In this document: positions 1-9,483 of the stretch, in pieces
Layout of the letters: each line of letters starts with the position of its first letter
Numbering within the stretch: position 1 is the first letter of the stretch
Assembly (NCBI RefSeq): GCF_009758125.1
Contig: NZ_WRXO01000006.1
Span: 62,001-126,000 of the forward strand
From: Chitinophaga oryziterrae
GTDB lineage: Bacteria > Bacteroidota > Bacteroidia > Chitinophagales > Chitinophagaceae
DNA length: 64,000 nucleotides
Reading direction: 5' to 3'
Program-made: the position numbers and the translations under genes
The notes under the pieces: generated by a model
Told to the model about the DNA's origin: nothing
The model's database searches: none
The model's input: only the letters and a program-made list of their open reading frames with translations

Positions 1-1476
1 ATACTGTTAAATCAGCAGTCCCAGACATTTGATGCGTATGATCAGCTGGACCCGGCATCTGTAGGAGTACCGGCTAAATTTCAGGGGGTATCATTTTCCG
101 GTAATTATGAGTATGACGGGAAATATCTGTTAGACCTGAAAGCGGCGTATAACGGTACAGACAGGTTTGCTTCTAACCATCGTTTTGGCCTGTTTCCGGC
201 AATCGGACTGGGGTATAACCTGTCTGGCGAAAAGTTCTTCAAAGAAGCTTTCCCTGTGTTCGGGTTATTCAAGGTCCGTGGTTCCTATGGAATTGTGGGA
301 TCGGATGTGGCGCCTAACAACAGGTACATTTATGCACAGAACTATGTACAGAACAATGCTACTTATTCTTTCGGAGAATCGCCTACCAGCTACAGGATGT
401 ATTACGAGGGCAGTCTTGCCAATAGCAACGTGGTATGGGAGAAACAGAAAGAGACGAATATCGCCATTGACCTGAACATGCTGAAGGATAACCGGCTTTC
501 TGCCACCATCGAGTTGTTCCGTAATATCCGCTATGATCAGCTGATCGTACCGAACAACGTACCGGATATCATTGGTATTGGTCTGCCGGCAGTGAATGTG
601 GGACGTACACTTAACCAGGGTTTTGACGGACAGATCGGGTATCACGGCAGTACTGGTGATGTGCAGTGGGGTGCTAACTTTGTCTTCTCCTATGCAAAGA
701 ACAAAATATTATACCAGAGCGAGGCTTCTCCGGCATACCCCTGGCTGGCCCGTACCGGCCAACCTCTTAACCAGCCATTCGGTTATCATTCTTTAGGCTA
801 TTATACACAGGAAGATATTAACAGGATAGAAGCCTATCAGGCATCTAATGGTGGCAGTAATGCCGGTAATAAGACTATTGCTGCGCCTGATAACGGGTTG
901 CCTTTGCATCCGGGAGATCTCAAATACCAGGACCTGAACGGAGATGGTTTTATCAATGTCTTCGATCAGCGTGCTATCGGACATCCTAACCTGCCTAATA
1001 CCAACCTGGGTCTCAACTTGCAGGCATCCTACAAAGGGTTCAGTGCGAGTATACTGTTACAGGGCTCTTTTAATTACAGCTTTATCATTACAGGTACTGG
1101 TATAGAACCATTCATCGGGCAGTTCCAGCCCATTCACCTGGAAGCATGGACACCTGAGAATGCTAACAGTGCAATGTATCCGAGGCTGACGACCAATAAA
1201 TCTTCGGTGAATAGTCCAACTTATTACCCTTCTGATTACTGGTTGGTAAATGCGCATTATATTCGTTTGAAAACAGTGGATATCGGGTACCAGTTCCCGA
1301 CCAGGATGCTGCCTTTCAAACTGAACAGTGCGCGTGTTTATATGAGTGCATATAACCTGTTCACCTGGGATAATTACCGGAAATATCAGCAGGACCCTGA
1401 AATCAGTACCAACACAGCGGGGGATGCTTATATCAACCAGCGTGTGCTGAATGTGGGTTTGCAGATAAGTCTTTAA
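1..1476 (+). CDS. SusC/RagA-type TonB-dependent outer-membrane transporter, C-terminal part
   Basis: The reading frame is open from base 1 to a TAA at 1474-1476, so the 5' end lies outside the window. The 491 visible residues are the C-terminal half of a 22-strand beta-barrel. They show alternating aromatic-rich strands, the GxxPNTN-like stretch near the end (GHPNLPNTNLGLNLQ) and the family-typical ending 'R.YMSAYNLFTWDNYRKYQQDPEI', with a final aromatic/hydrophobic strand (VLNVGLQISL). SusC proteins import glycan oligomers through the outer membrane with energy from TonB. Normally a susD lipoprotein gene follows directly. Here lgt begins 10 bases after the stop and no susD is visible, so any SusD partner must be encoded elsewhere. 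The downstream GH92 and GH130 genes suggest a mannose-containing substrate; that is inference from context. Confidence 0.93.
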   Translation: MLLNQQSQTFDAYDQLDPASVGVPAKFQGVSFSGNYEYDGKYLLDLKAAYNGTDRFASNHRFGLFPAIGLGYNLSGEKFFKEAFPVFGLFKVRGSYGIVGSDVAPNNRYIYAQNYVQNNATYSFGESPTSYRMYYEGSLANSNVVWEKQKETNIAIDLNMLKDNRLSATIELFRNIRYDQLIVPNNVPDIIGIGLPAVNVGRTLNQGFDGQIGYHGSTGDVQWGANFVFSYAKNKILYQSEASPAYPWLARTGQPLNQPFGYHSLGYYTQEDINRIEAYQASNGGSNAGNKTIAAPDNGLPLHPGDLKYQDLNGDGFINVFDQRAIGHPNLPNTNLGLNLQASYKGFSASILLQGSFNYSFIITGTGIEPFIGQFQPIHLEAWTPENANSAMYPRLTTNKSSVNSPTYYPSDYWLVNAHYIRLKTVDIGYQFPTRMLPFKLNSARVYMSAYNLFTWDNYRKYQQDPEISTNTAGDAYINQRVLNVGLQISL

Positions 1477-1486
1477 AATATCAAAC

Positions 1487-2641
1487 ATGTTCCCGACTAT
1501 CGGAGATCTCATCAGTTATTTGTTCCATATTCCTGTAAAGATCAACTTACAGACATTCGGTACTTTTATGGCCCTGGCTTTTGCCGGGGCCTACGTGGTA
1601 TTTGTGGCTGAGTTCAAAAGGAAGGAAGCTGATGGTACTATCCGGGGAATGATGGTGAAGGAAACGGTAGGACTACCACCTTCTCCGCTGGAATTGTTGT
1701 TAAATGTCACCCTGGGTTTCCTGTTGGGGTATAAGGGGATAGATGTGCTGCTGGCACTGTTTCGCGGGGCTGATCCCGCGCCTGGTTTTTTATCCCTGCA
1801 AGGGAACCTGATAGCAGGGGGGGTATTTGCGCTTGTCTGGGGCATATGGGTGTATAAAGACAAGCTGCCTGAATCAAAGGAAGTGGAGCGTTACAAACAT
1901 CCATACCAGCTAATGCCTTTTATCGTGTTTATGGCAGCTTGCTGGGGATTTACAGGAGCCAAGCTGTTTGATGCTGTGGAACACATCCAGGAGCTGCGCT
2001 ATGTGCCGCTACAGGTACTGCTGGCTCGCAGCGGATTTACTTATTACGGTGGACTTATATTCGGTGGACTGACTTGTCTGTACATCGGGTACAAAAATAA
2101 GATCAGGCTGATCGATATGGCGGATATTGGTTCTCCGGGTATGATGCTGGCATATGGCATTGGCCGTATTGGATGTCAACTGTCGGGCGATGGAGACTGG
2201 GGCATTGTCAACCGGTATGTGAAACCCGGATGGATACCGCAATGGGCCTGGGCTTCTACCTATCCGCATAATGCAATAGATGCCGGCGTATATATACCTG
2301 GCTGTACCCTGCAGCATTGTCATCAGTTGCCGATGGGAGTTTATCCCACACCGTTATATGAATCGGTGCTATGTATCCTGTTATTTTCCTTCATGTGGAT
2401 GATCAGGAAAAGATTAAGAACGCAAGGGGCGATGTTCTGTTTATTCCTTATCTTAAATGGTGTTGAACGCTTTTTTATTGAGCAGTTGCGCATCACACCC
2501 AAATATTTCCTGCAACTAAGCCAGGCACAGATGATTGCGTTGTTATTAATAGCTGGTGGACTGGCCGGATTTGTTTGGTTAACTATGATACCTTATTTTT
2601 CGGGTGCAGGACGAAACCCTGCCAAAATTTCAAGGTTATGA
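1487..2641 (+). CDS. lgt: prolipoprotein diacylglyceryl transferase (Lgt)
   Basis: Integral inner-membrane enzyme that transfers diacylglyceryl from phosphatidylglycerol to the lipobox cysteine of prolipoproteins. The 384-residue product has about seven hydrophobic segments. The family signature appears as GRIGCQLSGDGDWG, followed by a PHNAID segment, the VYPTPLYES motif (the HPxQLYE equivalent) and NGVERFFIEQLR (the RFxxExxR equivalent). The loop FTYYGGLIFGG replaces the enterobacterial SFHGG, so the His is a Tyr, and the Asn of GRxGN is a Cys. To my recollection these are the usual Bacteroidota-type substitutions and do not indicate inactivation. The stop codon overlaps the ATG of the next gene (ATGA at 2638-2641), so the gene is translationally coupled inside a glycan operon. 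This is an odd neighbourhood for a housekeeping gene. Confidence 0.88.
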   Translation: MFPTIGDLISYLFHIPVKINLQTFGTFMALAFAGAYVVFVAEFKRKEADGTIRGMMVKETVGLPPSPLELLLNVTLGFLLGYKGIDVLLALFRGADPAPGFLSLQGNLIAGGVFALVWGIWVYKDKLPESKEVERYKHPYQLMPFIVFMAACWGFTGAKLFDAVEHIQELRYVPLQVLLARSGFTYYGGLIFGGLTCLYIGYKNKIRLIDMADIGSPGMMLAYGIGRIGCQLSGDGDWGIVNRYVKPGWIPQWAWASTYPHNAIDAGVYIPGCTLQHCHQLPMGVYPTPLYESVLCILLFSFMWMIRKRLRTQGAMFCLFLILNGVERFFIEQLRITPKYFLQLSQAQMIALLLIAGGLAGFVWLTMIPYFSGAGRNPAKISRL

Positions 2642-3780
2642 AAAGAATGATTCTTACTCTCACAGGGATATTGCTTTTTTGCCATATGCAGGCGCAGGAC
2701 CTTACACAGCTGCATTTTAAAGTGGAAGAAGCGCCTGAATGGTCTGCACTTTTCATCAGGAACAATGGCTGGTTTGGAGGCGACGGAATTTATACCATTC
2801 CTTTTAATGGGGTGGAGAATAAGCCGGCAGACAGCCTGCTTTTCATATTCAGCGATTCCATGATCGGTACTATCTCAAACGACTCACTGCAGCCGGGTTT
2901 CCGTATGGTGCATAATTCTGTTGCCATCATGAAAGGAAAAAATATTGACTTTGCATGGGGACATAATGAGCAGGACGAATCTGTCTCTGTTTTTGAACCG
3001 AATACCCCACGTACTGAAAAGACGGATTACTACTGGCTGGGCGACGGGTTTGTGAATCAGGAACAGCATAATACGCTTTATATATTTGGTTACCGTGTAC
3101 GGAATGTATCTGAAGAAGCCTTTGGCTTCAGGGAAGTAGGGAATACGCTGATCAAAATCCCGGCAGGCACACCGCCTCCTTTTACCGGATATGAACAGAT
3201 GGATACGCCTTTCTTTTTTACAGACAAAGGAGGACAGATTGGTTCTTTTGGCGCCGGCATCTTTGTAAATACCGCTAAAGCCGGCGCTCCTGCACCGGAT
3301 GGTTATGTGTACATATACGGTGTACATGGGATGGACAAACAGATGGTAGTGGCAAGGGTAAAACCGGCTGTCTTTGACCATTTCAATCAATGGCGTTTCT
3401 GGGATGGTACGAAGTGGAATAAAGACATGAACAAAGTGGCAGATGTTACCAGTAAAGTATCCAATGAACTGAGCCTGTCTCCGCTGCCGGACGGGCGCTA
3501 TGTGCTGATCTTCCAGGAAGGAGGGATGGGCATGACTATCGGTATGCGGATAGGAGCCAGTCCTATAGGGCCTTTCGGACCTGTTATCCGCCTTTGGGAT
3601 TGCAGTCGCGATGCGGAAGAGAAAACCTATGTCATGTATAACGCCAAGGCACATCCCGCACTTTCTGCACCGGGAGAGCTGCTGATCAGCTATAATGTGA
3701 ATTCTCTGGAATTCTTTACGGATTTGCCAAAGCACCCTCATTTATACCGGCCACGGTTTATAAAACTGAAATTTAATTAA
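2638..3780 (+). CDS. secreted beta-propeller protein, DUF4185/DUF5005-like
   Basis: The 380-residue product starts MKRMILTLTGILLFCHMQAQ, a clear signal peptide, so it acts in the periplasm or outside. The start at 2638 is preferred over an in-frame ATG at 2575 because it begins exactly at the signal peptide and overlaps the lgt stop as ATGA. The rest has repeated blade-like strands with DG-turns ('IFSDSMIGT', 'YYWLGDGFV', 'YVYIYGVHG', 'DGRYVLIFQEGGMG', 'ELLISYNVNS'). These resemble the five-bladed propeller of DUF4185/DUF5005 and GH43/GH32-like proteins of Bacteroidota. No catalytic triad could be assigned with certainty. It lies between lgt and the GH92 gene (stop/start overlap TAATG at 3778-3782). 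A role in glycan binding or hydrolysis is inferred from context only. Confidence 0.75.
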   Translation: MKRMILTLTGILLFCHMQAQDLTQLHFKVEEAPEWSALFIRNNGWFGGDGIYTIPFNGVENKPADSLLFIFSDSMIGTISNDSLQPGFRMVHNSVAIMKGKNIDFAWGHNEQDESVSVFEPNTPRTEKTDYYWLGDGFVNQEQHNTLYIFGYRVRNVSEEAFGFREVGNTLIKIPAGTPPPFTGYEQMDTPFFFTDKGGQIGSFGAGIFVNTAKAGAPAPDGYVYIYGVHGMDKQMVVARVKPAVFDHFNQWRFWDGTKWNKDMNKVADVTSKVSNELSLSPLPDGRYVLIFQEGGMGMTIGMRIGASPIGPFGPVIRLWDCSRDAEEKTYVMYNAKAHPALSAPGELLISYNVNSLEFFTDLPKHPHLYRPRFIKLKFN

Positions 3781-6053
3781 TGAAGCATTTATTATCAGCC
3801 TTGTTACTTTCGATTGTAACGATCATCACCGGCTATGCCCAGGACGATCTGGTGAAGTATGTTAATACAAGGCAGGGGACCAATAGCAAATACGAATTTT
3901 CATATGGCAATACGTATCCTGCTACGGCATTGCCGTTTGGCATGCACTCCTGGACACCACAGACAGGGAAGAACGGAGATGGCTGGAAGTACCAGTATTT
4001 CGTGCATACTATCCGTGGTTTCCAGCAATCGCATCAATGTAGTTCCTGGGTAAATGATTATGCTGTTTTTTCGCTGATGCCGGAATCCGGGCAGTTGGTA
4101 GTGAATGAAGATGAACGTGCTGCTTCATTTAAGCATGAACAGGAAATTGCACAACCGGGATACTATAAAGTAACATTCGATAATGGGATTAAAACGGAAA
4201 TATCTCCTACAGAAAGAGGGGCACACTTAAGGTTTACTTATCCGGCAAATAAGAAATCTATAATAATCCTTGATGGCTACACGAAATTCAGTAAAGTTAA
4301 AATTATTCCGGCTGAACGTAAGATCACCGGATATGTCAACAACTGCCGCTGGGCGCCGCAGAACTTCCGCAATTATTTCGAAATCATCTTTGATAAATCA
4401 TTCAAAAGTTATGGTACCTGGGAGAACCACCATAATGTGGTAAATGCGGGCAATGCCGAAGCAGAAGGTGAAGGTGCAGGTGTTTATATTGAATTTTCAG
4501 CAGAACAGGTGGAAGCTAAAGTAACTTCTTCCTATATCAGTCCGGAGCAGGCTGCATTGACTTTACAACATGAACTGGGTCAATACAGGAAATTTGAAGA
4601 TACTCACCGGGCTGCCGATAAAGTATGGAATACACTGCTGGGCAGCATGAAGACAGAAGGCGGAACAGCAGAAGAAAAAGCGACCTTTTATTCCTGCCTG
4701 TACCATGCCAACCTGTTCTCTCACCAGTTCTTTGAATATGGAAAGGACGGACAGCCTTATTATTACAGTCCTTATGATGGTAAAGTACACCAGGGATATA
4801 TGTATACTGATAATGGTTTCTGGGATACGTTCAGGGGGCAGTTCCCGTTGAATACCATTCTGCATCCCACCATGGAAGGAAGATATGTACAGGCCCTGCT
4901 GGATGCACAGCAGCAGTGTGGCTGGCTGCCTTCCTGGTCATTCCCTTCAGAGACGGGCGGTATGCTTGGCAATCATGCCATTTCCCTGTTAACGGATGCA
5001 TGGGTAAAAGGTATCCGCACCTTTGACCCGCAAAAAGCCCTGCAGGCATATTTCCATGAAGCCACCAACAAAGGGCCCTGGGGAAGTGCCAATGGTCGTC
5101 CGGGATGGAAGGAGTATTATGAAATGGGGTATGTACCTTTTACTCAACAGACGCAGGGCGCTACTGCATGGACACTGGAGTTTGCCTATGACGACTTTTG
5201 CGGGTACCAGCTGGCAAAAATGACGCAGCAGCCATTTTACGAAAATGTATTCAGCAGGCAGATGTATAACTACAAAAACCTGTATGATTCCATAACAGGT
5301 TTCATGCGGGCCAAAGATGCCGGGGGGAACTGGATCACTCCCTTTGATCCGCTCGACTGGGGAGGCCCTTATACAGAAGGAAATGCATGGCACTGGACCT
5401 GGTCTGTCTTTCATGATGTGCAGGGACTGATCAACCTGATGGGGGGAGAAGAAAAGTTTACCGCTAAAATAGATTCCGTATTCAGTATACCCGGTACCAT
5501 TAAGGTGGGTGGATATGGTCAGGTGATCCACGAAATGACAGAAATGGCGGCATTTAATATGGGACAGTATGCGCAGGGGAATGAGCCTGTCCATCATCTC
5601 GTGTACCTGTACAATTATGCAGGACAGCCGTGGAAGGCACAGCAGCATGTCCGGCAGATTATGAAGACCATGTACAACGCTACAGAGAATGGTTATCCTG
5701 GTGATGAAGATGAAGGGCAGATGTCTTCCTGGTATGTACTAAGTGCAGCCGGATTTTACAGTGTTTGTCCGGGTACCGACCAATACGTGATCGGTAGTCC
5801 CCTGTTCCCTAAAATGACCATTACATTAGAGAATAGAAAGCAATTTGTTATAGAAGCGGAGAATAACACCGCGGAGAATATGTATATTCAATCTGCCAGC
5901 CTGAATGGGCAGCCTTACACGCATAACTGGATATCCCATGCAGATATCATGAATGGGGGAACCCTGCACCTGGTAATGGGGCCACAGCCGGCTTTAAACA
6001 GGGGGACCGCCATAGCAGACCGTCCTTTTTCACTCTCCGCAATAAAACAATAA
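3780..6053 (+). CDS. GH92 family alpha-mannosidase, secreted
   Basis: 757 residues with an N-terminal signal peptide (MKHLLSALLLSIVTIITGYAQ). GH92 enzymes are calcium-dependent, inverting exo-alpha-mannosidases that trim mannose from high-mannose N-glycans or yeast mannan. Family hallmarks are visible in order: the N-domain opening 'YVNTRQGTNSKYEFSYGNTY', 'LPFGMHSWTPQT', 'GFQQSHQCSSW', the (alpha/alpha)6 core with 'DNGFWDTFRGQFPL', 'GNHAISLLTDAWVKGI', 'PYTEGNAWHWTWSVFHD', and the closing 'GDEDEGQMSSWYVLSAAGFYSV.PG'. The start overlaps the preceding stop (TAATG) and the GH130 gene starts one base after its stop, so it sits firmly in the operon. The length fits the family and nothing is truncated. 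The linkage specificity (alpha-1,2, 1,3, 1,4 or 1,6) cannot be read from the sequence. Confidence 0.95.
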   Translation: MKHLLSALLLSIVTIITGYAQDDLVKYVNTRQGTNSKYEFSYGNTYPATALPFGMHSWTPQTGKNGDGWKYQYFVHTIRGFQQSHQCSSWVNDYAVFSLMPESGQLVVNEDERAASFKHEQEIAQPGYYKVTFDNGIKTEISPTERGAHLRFTYPANKKSIIILDGYTKFSKVKIIPAERKITGYVNNCRWAPQNFRNYFEIIFDKSFKSYGTWENHHNVVNAGNAEAEGEGAGVYIEFSAEQVEAKVTSSYISPEQAALTLQHELGQYRKFEDTHRAADKVWNTLLGSMKTEGGTAEEKATFYSCLYHANLFSHQFFEYGKDGQPYYYSPYDGKVHQGYMYTDNGFWDTFRGQFPLNTILHPTMEGRYVQALLDAQQQCGWLPSWSFPSETGGMLGNHAISLLTDAWVKGIRTFDPQKALQAYFHEATNKGPWGSANGRPGWKEYYEMGYVPFTQQTQGATAWTLEFAYDDFCGYQLAKMTQQPFYENVFSRQMYNYKNLYDSITGFMRAKDAGGNWITPFDPLDWGGPYTEGNAWHWTWSVFHDVQGLINLMGGEEKFTAKIDSVFSIPGTIKVGGYGQVIHEMTEMAAFNMGQYAQGNEPVHHLVYLYNYAGQPWKAQQHVRQIMKTMYNATENGYPGDEDEGQMSSWYVLSAAGFYSVCPGTDQYVIGSPLFPKMTITLENRKQFVIEAENNTAENMYIQSASLNGQPYTHNWISHADIMNGGTLHLVMGPQPALNRGTAIADRPFSLSAIKQ

Positions 6054-6054
6054 C

Positions 6055-7146
6055 ATGAGAATATTCAATATTACCCTCATCATCAGCCTGTTTTCGGGCA
6101 GCCTGTATGCACAGCTACCCGATTGGACACTGGGCCCTTTTAACAGGCCGCCAGGTGTCAATCCGATTATCCGGCCTGATACCACCACACAGTTCAAAGA
6201 CCCTATGACTAAAACCATGGTAGGGTGGGAGTCCAATGATACCTTTAACCCGGCAGCAGTGTTAAAGGATGGAAAAATCTGTGTACTTTACCGGGCGGAA
6301 GACCGTTCAGGGAAAGGTATCGGCATGCGTACCTCCCGGATAGGGCTTGCTACCAGCGATGATGGGATACATATTGAACATCGTTCCCCCGTGCCGGTGC
6401 TGTACCCTGATACAGATGCACAGCAGGAGTTTGAATGGAGGGGAGGTTGCGAAGATCCCCGTGTGGCCATGACACCTGACGGTACTTACCTGGTATTATA
6501 TACGGAATGGAATAATAAAGTGCCCCGGCTGGGAGCTGCATTGTCCACAGATCTTATCCACTGGAAAAAGTATGGACCTGTTTTTAAGGGTAAATTCAGA
6601 GAGATGGCCTCCAAATCAGCCTCTGTTGTTACCGAAGTAGCTAACGGGAAACTTGTAATCGCCAGGATAAAAGGGAAATACTGGATGTACTGGGGCGAAG
6701 AACATGTATACGCTGCTACTTCCGCTAACCTGACTGACTGGACGCCATTGACAACGCCTGATGGAAAGCTGAAAGAACTGATGTCGCCGCGGAAAGGGTA
6801 CTTCGATAGCCGGCTGACGGAATGTGGTCCTCCGGCTGTGAAGACAGATAAAGGAATAGTATTATTGTATAACGGTAAAAATGACGAGTCCCGGGGAGAT
6901 AAACGTTATCCTCCCGCTGCTTACTGCGCCGGACAGGTATTATTTGATAATAATGATCCTGAAAAGGTGCTGGCACGTCTTGATGAGCCTTTCCTGGTAC
7001 CACAGGATGCCTTTGAAAAGAGCGGACAATATCCTGCCGGTACCGTGTTTTTAGAAGGACTGGTGCTGTTCAGGAATAAATGGTTTCTCTATTATGGCTG
7101 CGCAGATTCAAGAGTAGCGGTAGTAGTGGCCAATAAAGTAAATTGA
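6055..7146 (+). CDS. GH130 family mannoside hydrolase/phosphorylase, secreted
   Basis: 363 residues with a signal peptide (MRIFNITLIISLFSGSLYAQ) followed by a five-bladed GH130 propeller. Motifs visible are 'FNPAAVLKDGKICVLYRAED', 'GIGMRTSRIGLATSDDG', 'GGCEDPRVAMTPDGTYL', 'SPRKGYFDSRLTECGPPAV' and 'GIVLLYNGKN'. Most GH130 members are cytoplasmic beta-mannoside phosphorylases. Secreted Bacteroides members such as BT3780 are beta-1,2-mannosidases that hydrolyse instead of using phosphate. The signal peptide here therefore favours a periplasmic hydrolase, because free phosphate and sugar-phosphate uptake make phosphorolysis unlikely there. That is inference. It follows the GH92 gene by one base and precedes the MFS transporter by four, consistent with stepwise release and import of mannose or short mannosides. 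Confidence 0.9.
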   Translation: MRIFNITLIISLFSGSLYAQLPDWTLGPFNRPPGVNPIIRPDTTTQFKDPMTKTMVGWESNDTFNPAAVLKDGKICVLYRAEDRSGKGIGMRTSRIGLATSDDGIHIEHRSPVPVLYPDTDAQQEFEWRGGCEDPRVAMTPDGTYLVLYTEWNNKVPRLGAALSTDLIHWKKYGPVFKGKFREMASKSASVVTEVANGKLVIARIKGKYWMYWGEEHVYAATSANLTDWTPLTTPDGKLKELMSPRKGYFDSRLTECGPPAVKTDKGIVLLYNGKNDESRGDKRYPPAAYCAGQVLFDNNDPEKVLARLDEPFLVPQDAFEKSGQYPAGTVFLEGLVLFRNKWFLYYGCADSRVAVVVANKVN

Positions 7147-7150
7147 GATC

Positions 7151-8365
7151 ATGATGAGCGCCAAGCCAAATTTCACGGAAAGAAAATACCTTGCTGTTTT
7201 TTTATTTGTGACCTCCCTGTTCTTTTGCTGGGGAGTGGCGCTAACGCTGGGAGATGTATTGAACAGGCATTTCCAGAACGTATTACATATCTCGAAATCA
7301 CGGTCGGGACTGGTGCAGTTATCCCTGTTCGGGGCCTATGCAGTAATCGGCATACCGGCAGGGATGTTCATAAAAAGGTTTGGTTACAAAAGAGGGATAT
7401 TGCTCGGACTTTTACTATATGCACTTGGTGCATTCCTGTTCATCCCCGCAGCGGAATCAGCTTCATTTAATTTTTTCCGCTTTGCATTATTTGTACTTGC
7501 CTGTGGACTGGCTACGCTGGAAACAGCGGCGCATCCTCTGGTGGCGGCGTTAGGAGATCAGCGTACCAGCGATCAGCGGATCAATTTTTCACAGTCCTTT
7601 AATGGGCTGGGAGGGGTAATAGGACCTGCCATCGGGAGTTATTTCATCCTGAAAGCAGGACAGGAGCATTCGGAAGACCTGGTGGCCGTACGTGATCTCT
7701 ATATAGCTATCGGGCTTTTCATCACCCTGCTGGCGGTGGCTTTCCTGTTTATCAAATTGCCCGTTATGAATCAGTCGCAGGACAAGAAAGATGTTATTGA
7801 AGTAAAACCGCTTGCGCAACAGAAACATTTCATATTTGCGGCAGTTGCTCAGTTCTTCAACGTAGCAGCGCAGGGAGGAACATGGGCTTATTTTATTAAT
7901 TACGGACATGATGTGATGGAGCTGAGTGATGAAAAATCGGGCTATTTCTTTTCATTAAGTATGATGATGGTAATGATCGGCCGCTTTGCGGGTACGGCGC
8001 TGATGCGCTTCATTGCTCCTTATAAACTACTGGCGGTTTTTGCCGGTATGAACATATTGATGTGCATCATCGTAGCCCTGCATTTTGGCTGGATCTCGTT
8101 TATCGCACTGATAATGATAAATTTCTTTTTCAGCATAATGTTCCCCACCATTTTTAGCCTGGGGCTTAAAGATCTGGGAAAGCATACGCAGCAGGCTTCT
8201 TCATTTATCGTAATGGGAGTGGTAGGAGGAGGGATCTTTCCACCGCTGATGGGGCTTATCGCTAACCATAGCGTGGCAACAGCTTACTACCTGCCTATTA
8301 TTTGTTATGTGGTGATCATGCTGTTTGGTTATAATTATCCAAGGCTGGTTAAAACGGCACACTAA
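7151..8365 (+). CDS. MFS sugar:proton symporter, FucP/FHS family
   Basis: 404-residue inner-membrane carrier with about 12 hydrophobic segments. The N-terminal part shows the fucose-galactose-glucose symporter features 'FFCWGVALTLGDVLNRHFQ', 'SRSGLVQLSLFGAYAVIGIPAG', 'FGYKRGI' and 'ACGLATLETAAHPLVAALG', with 'RINFSQSFNGLGGVIGPAIGS' after it. The second half opens with 'QFFNVAAQGGTWAYFINYG'. FHS carriers in Bacteroidota import the monosaccharide released by the neighbouring glycosidases, so mannose is the likely substrate here. The exact sugar cannot be read from the sequence. Two adjacent ATG codons (7151 and 7154) could start the protein. The gene begins four bases after the GH130 stop. Confidence 0.88.
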   Translation: MMSAKPNFTERKYLAVFLFVTSLFFCWGVALTLGDVLNRHFQNVLHISKSRSGLVQLSLFGAYAVIGIPAGMFIKRFGYKRGILLGLLLYALGAFLFIPAAESASFNFFRFALFVLACGLATLETAAHPLVAALGDQRTSDQRINFSQSFNGLGGVIGPAIGSYFILKAGQEHSEDLVAVRDLYIAIGLFITLLAVAFLFIKLPVMNQSQDKKDVIEVKPLAQQKHFIFAAVAQFFNVAAQGGTWAYFINYGHDVMELSDEKSGYFFSLSMMMVMIGRFAGTALMRFIAPYKLLAVFAGMNILMCIIVALHFGWISFIALIMINFFFSIMFPTIFSLGLKDLGKHTQQASSFIVMGVVGGGIFPPLMGLIANHSVATAYYLPIICYVVIMLFGYNYPRLVKTAH

Positions 8366-8398
8366 ATTTTAATTTATTTTGATCTTAAATAAGTATTT

Positions 8399-9418
8399 GT
8401 GAAGAAATTAAGAATCAAAGATATTGCTAACGATCTGAATATATCAAAGACCGCTGTATCGTTTATCCTGAACGGAGTGGCCCAGGAGAAAAGGATCAGT
8501 GAGGAACTGGTGGAACGGGTGGAGAGGTATATCCGGGAAGTGGGCTTCCGGCCAAGCCCTATTGCCCGTGGCTTAAGGACAGGCAAGTCGAATATTATCG
8601 GTTTGATGGTGGAAAGTATTTCTGACCCCTTCTTTGCCACTATAGCCCGCCTGATTGAGAACATGGCGTACAAACAGGGATACAGGATCATATATTGCAG
8701 TACAGATAATGATACGGAGAAAACAAAAGAACTGATCAATGTATTGCGGGAGAGGAACGTGGACGGTTATATTATTTCTCCCCCTCCCGGAGTGGAGAAG
8801 GAGATCAATGAATTGATCAGGGCGGGTCTGCCGGTGGTGATGTTCGACCGCTATCTCCCAAAGGTAAAAACGGATTATGTGGTCATTGATAATGAGTTTA
8901 GCGCAGAAAATGCTACACGGTACCTGATCCACCAGGGGTACAGGAATATTGCCTTTATCACCTTTTCTTCTTCTCTTACACAAATGAAAGGGCGGATGAA
9001 AGGATATCGTACCGCACTTAAAGAGGAAGGACTGAAGCCTTATGTGATGGAAATTGATTTCACACCGGAAGAAAAAGTGATGGTGCAGGGGGTACGCGAA
9101 TTCCTTGCCGCCAATCCCAAACTGGATGCGGTGCTGTTTGGGGCCATACAGGCCGGCTCCTGTGGATTAAAGGCCATTACCCAGCTAAAGCTGAAAGTCC
9201 CCCAGGACCTGGCTGTAATCTCATTTGATGATCATGATATTTTCGAACTTTTTTCTACACCGGTAACAGCGATTGCCCAGCCGATTGATAAGATAGCGCA
9301 TAAGGTGATCAGCATTTTGCTGGAAAGGCTGGAGGAAGGGGATAATGCAGCAGCGCCGAAGGAGATTGTGCTGAAGACGAAGTTAAAGGTGAGGAAATCA
9401 TCGGTGCCGGCTAAGTGA
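8399..9418 (+). CDS. LacI-family transcriptional regulator (GTG start)
   Basis: 339 residues. An N-terminal helix-turn-helix 'IKDIANDLNISKTAVSFILNG' (residues about 6-26) is followed by the hinge 'FRPSPIARGLRTGKSNIIGLM' and a periplasmic-binding-protein-like sensor domain (residues about 60-335, 'VDGYIISPPPG', 'PVVMFDRYLP', 'LAVISFDDHDIFELFSTPVTAI'). The start is a GTG at 8399. It gives the canonical VKKLRIKDIA beginning and no better in-frame ATG exists. The gene closes the GH92/GH130 operon and probably senses a mannoside or mannose; that is inferred from position. Only 33 bases separate it from the transporter gene. Confidence 0.93.
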   Translation: MKKLRIKDIANDLNISKTAVSFILNGVAQEKRISEELVERVERYIREVGFRPSPIARGLRTGKSNIIGLMVESISDPFFATIARLIENMAYKQGYRIIYCSTDNDTEKTKELINVLRERNVDGYIISPPPGVEKEINELIRAGLPVVMFDRYLPKVKTDYVVIDNEFSAENATRYLIHQGYRNIAFITFSSSLTQMKGRMKGYRTALKEEGLKPYVMEIDFTPEEKVMVQGVREFLAANPKLDAVLFGAIQAGSCGLKAITQLKLKVPQDLAVISFDDHDIFELFSTPVTAIAQPIDKIAHKVISILLERLEEGDNAAAPKEIVLKTKLKVRKSSVPAK

Positions 9419-9483
9419 AAATGTATTGACATATATATTTCCCGGACCATAATTTTATAGTATCCAGCAATGTTTTATCCAAT

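Noticed and set aside
2575..2637. Upstream ATG for the secreted propeller gene
   Set aside because: It would add 21 residues in front of a clean signal peptide and lies inside lgt; ATG 2638 with ATGA coupling fits better.
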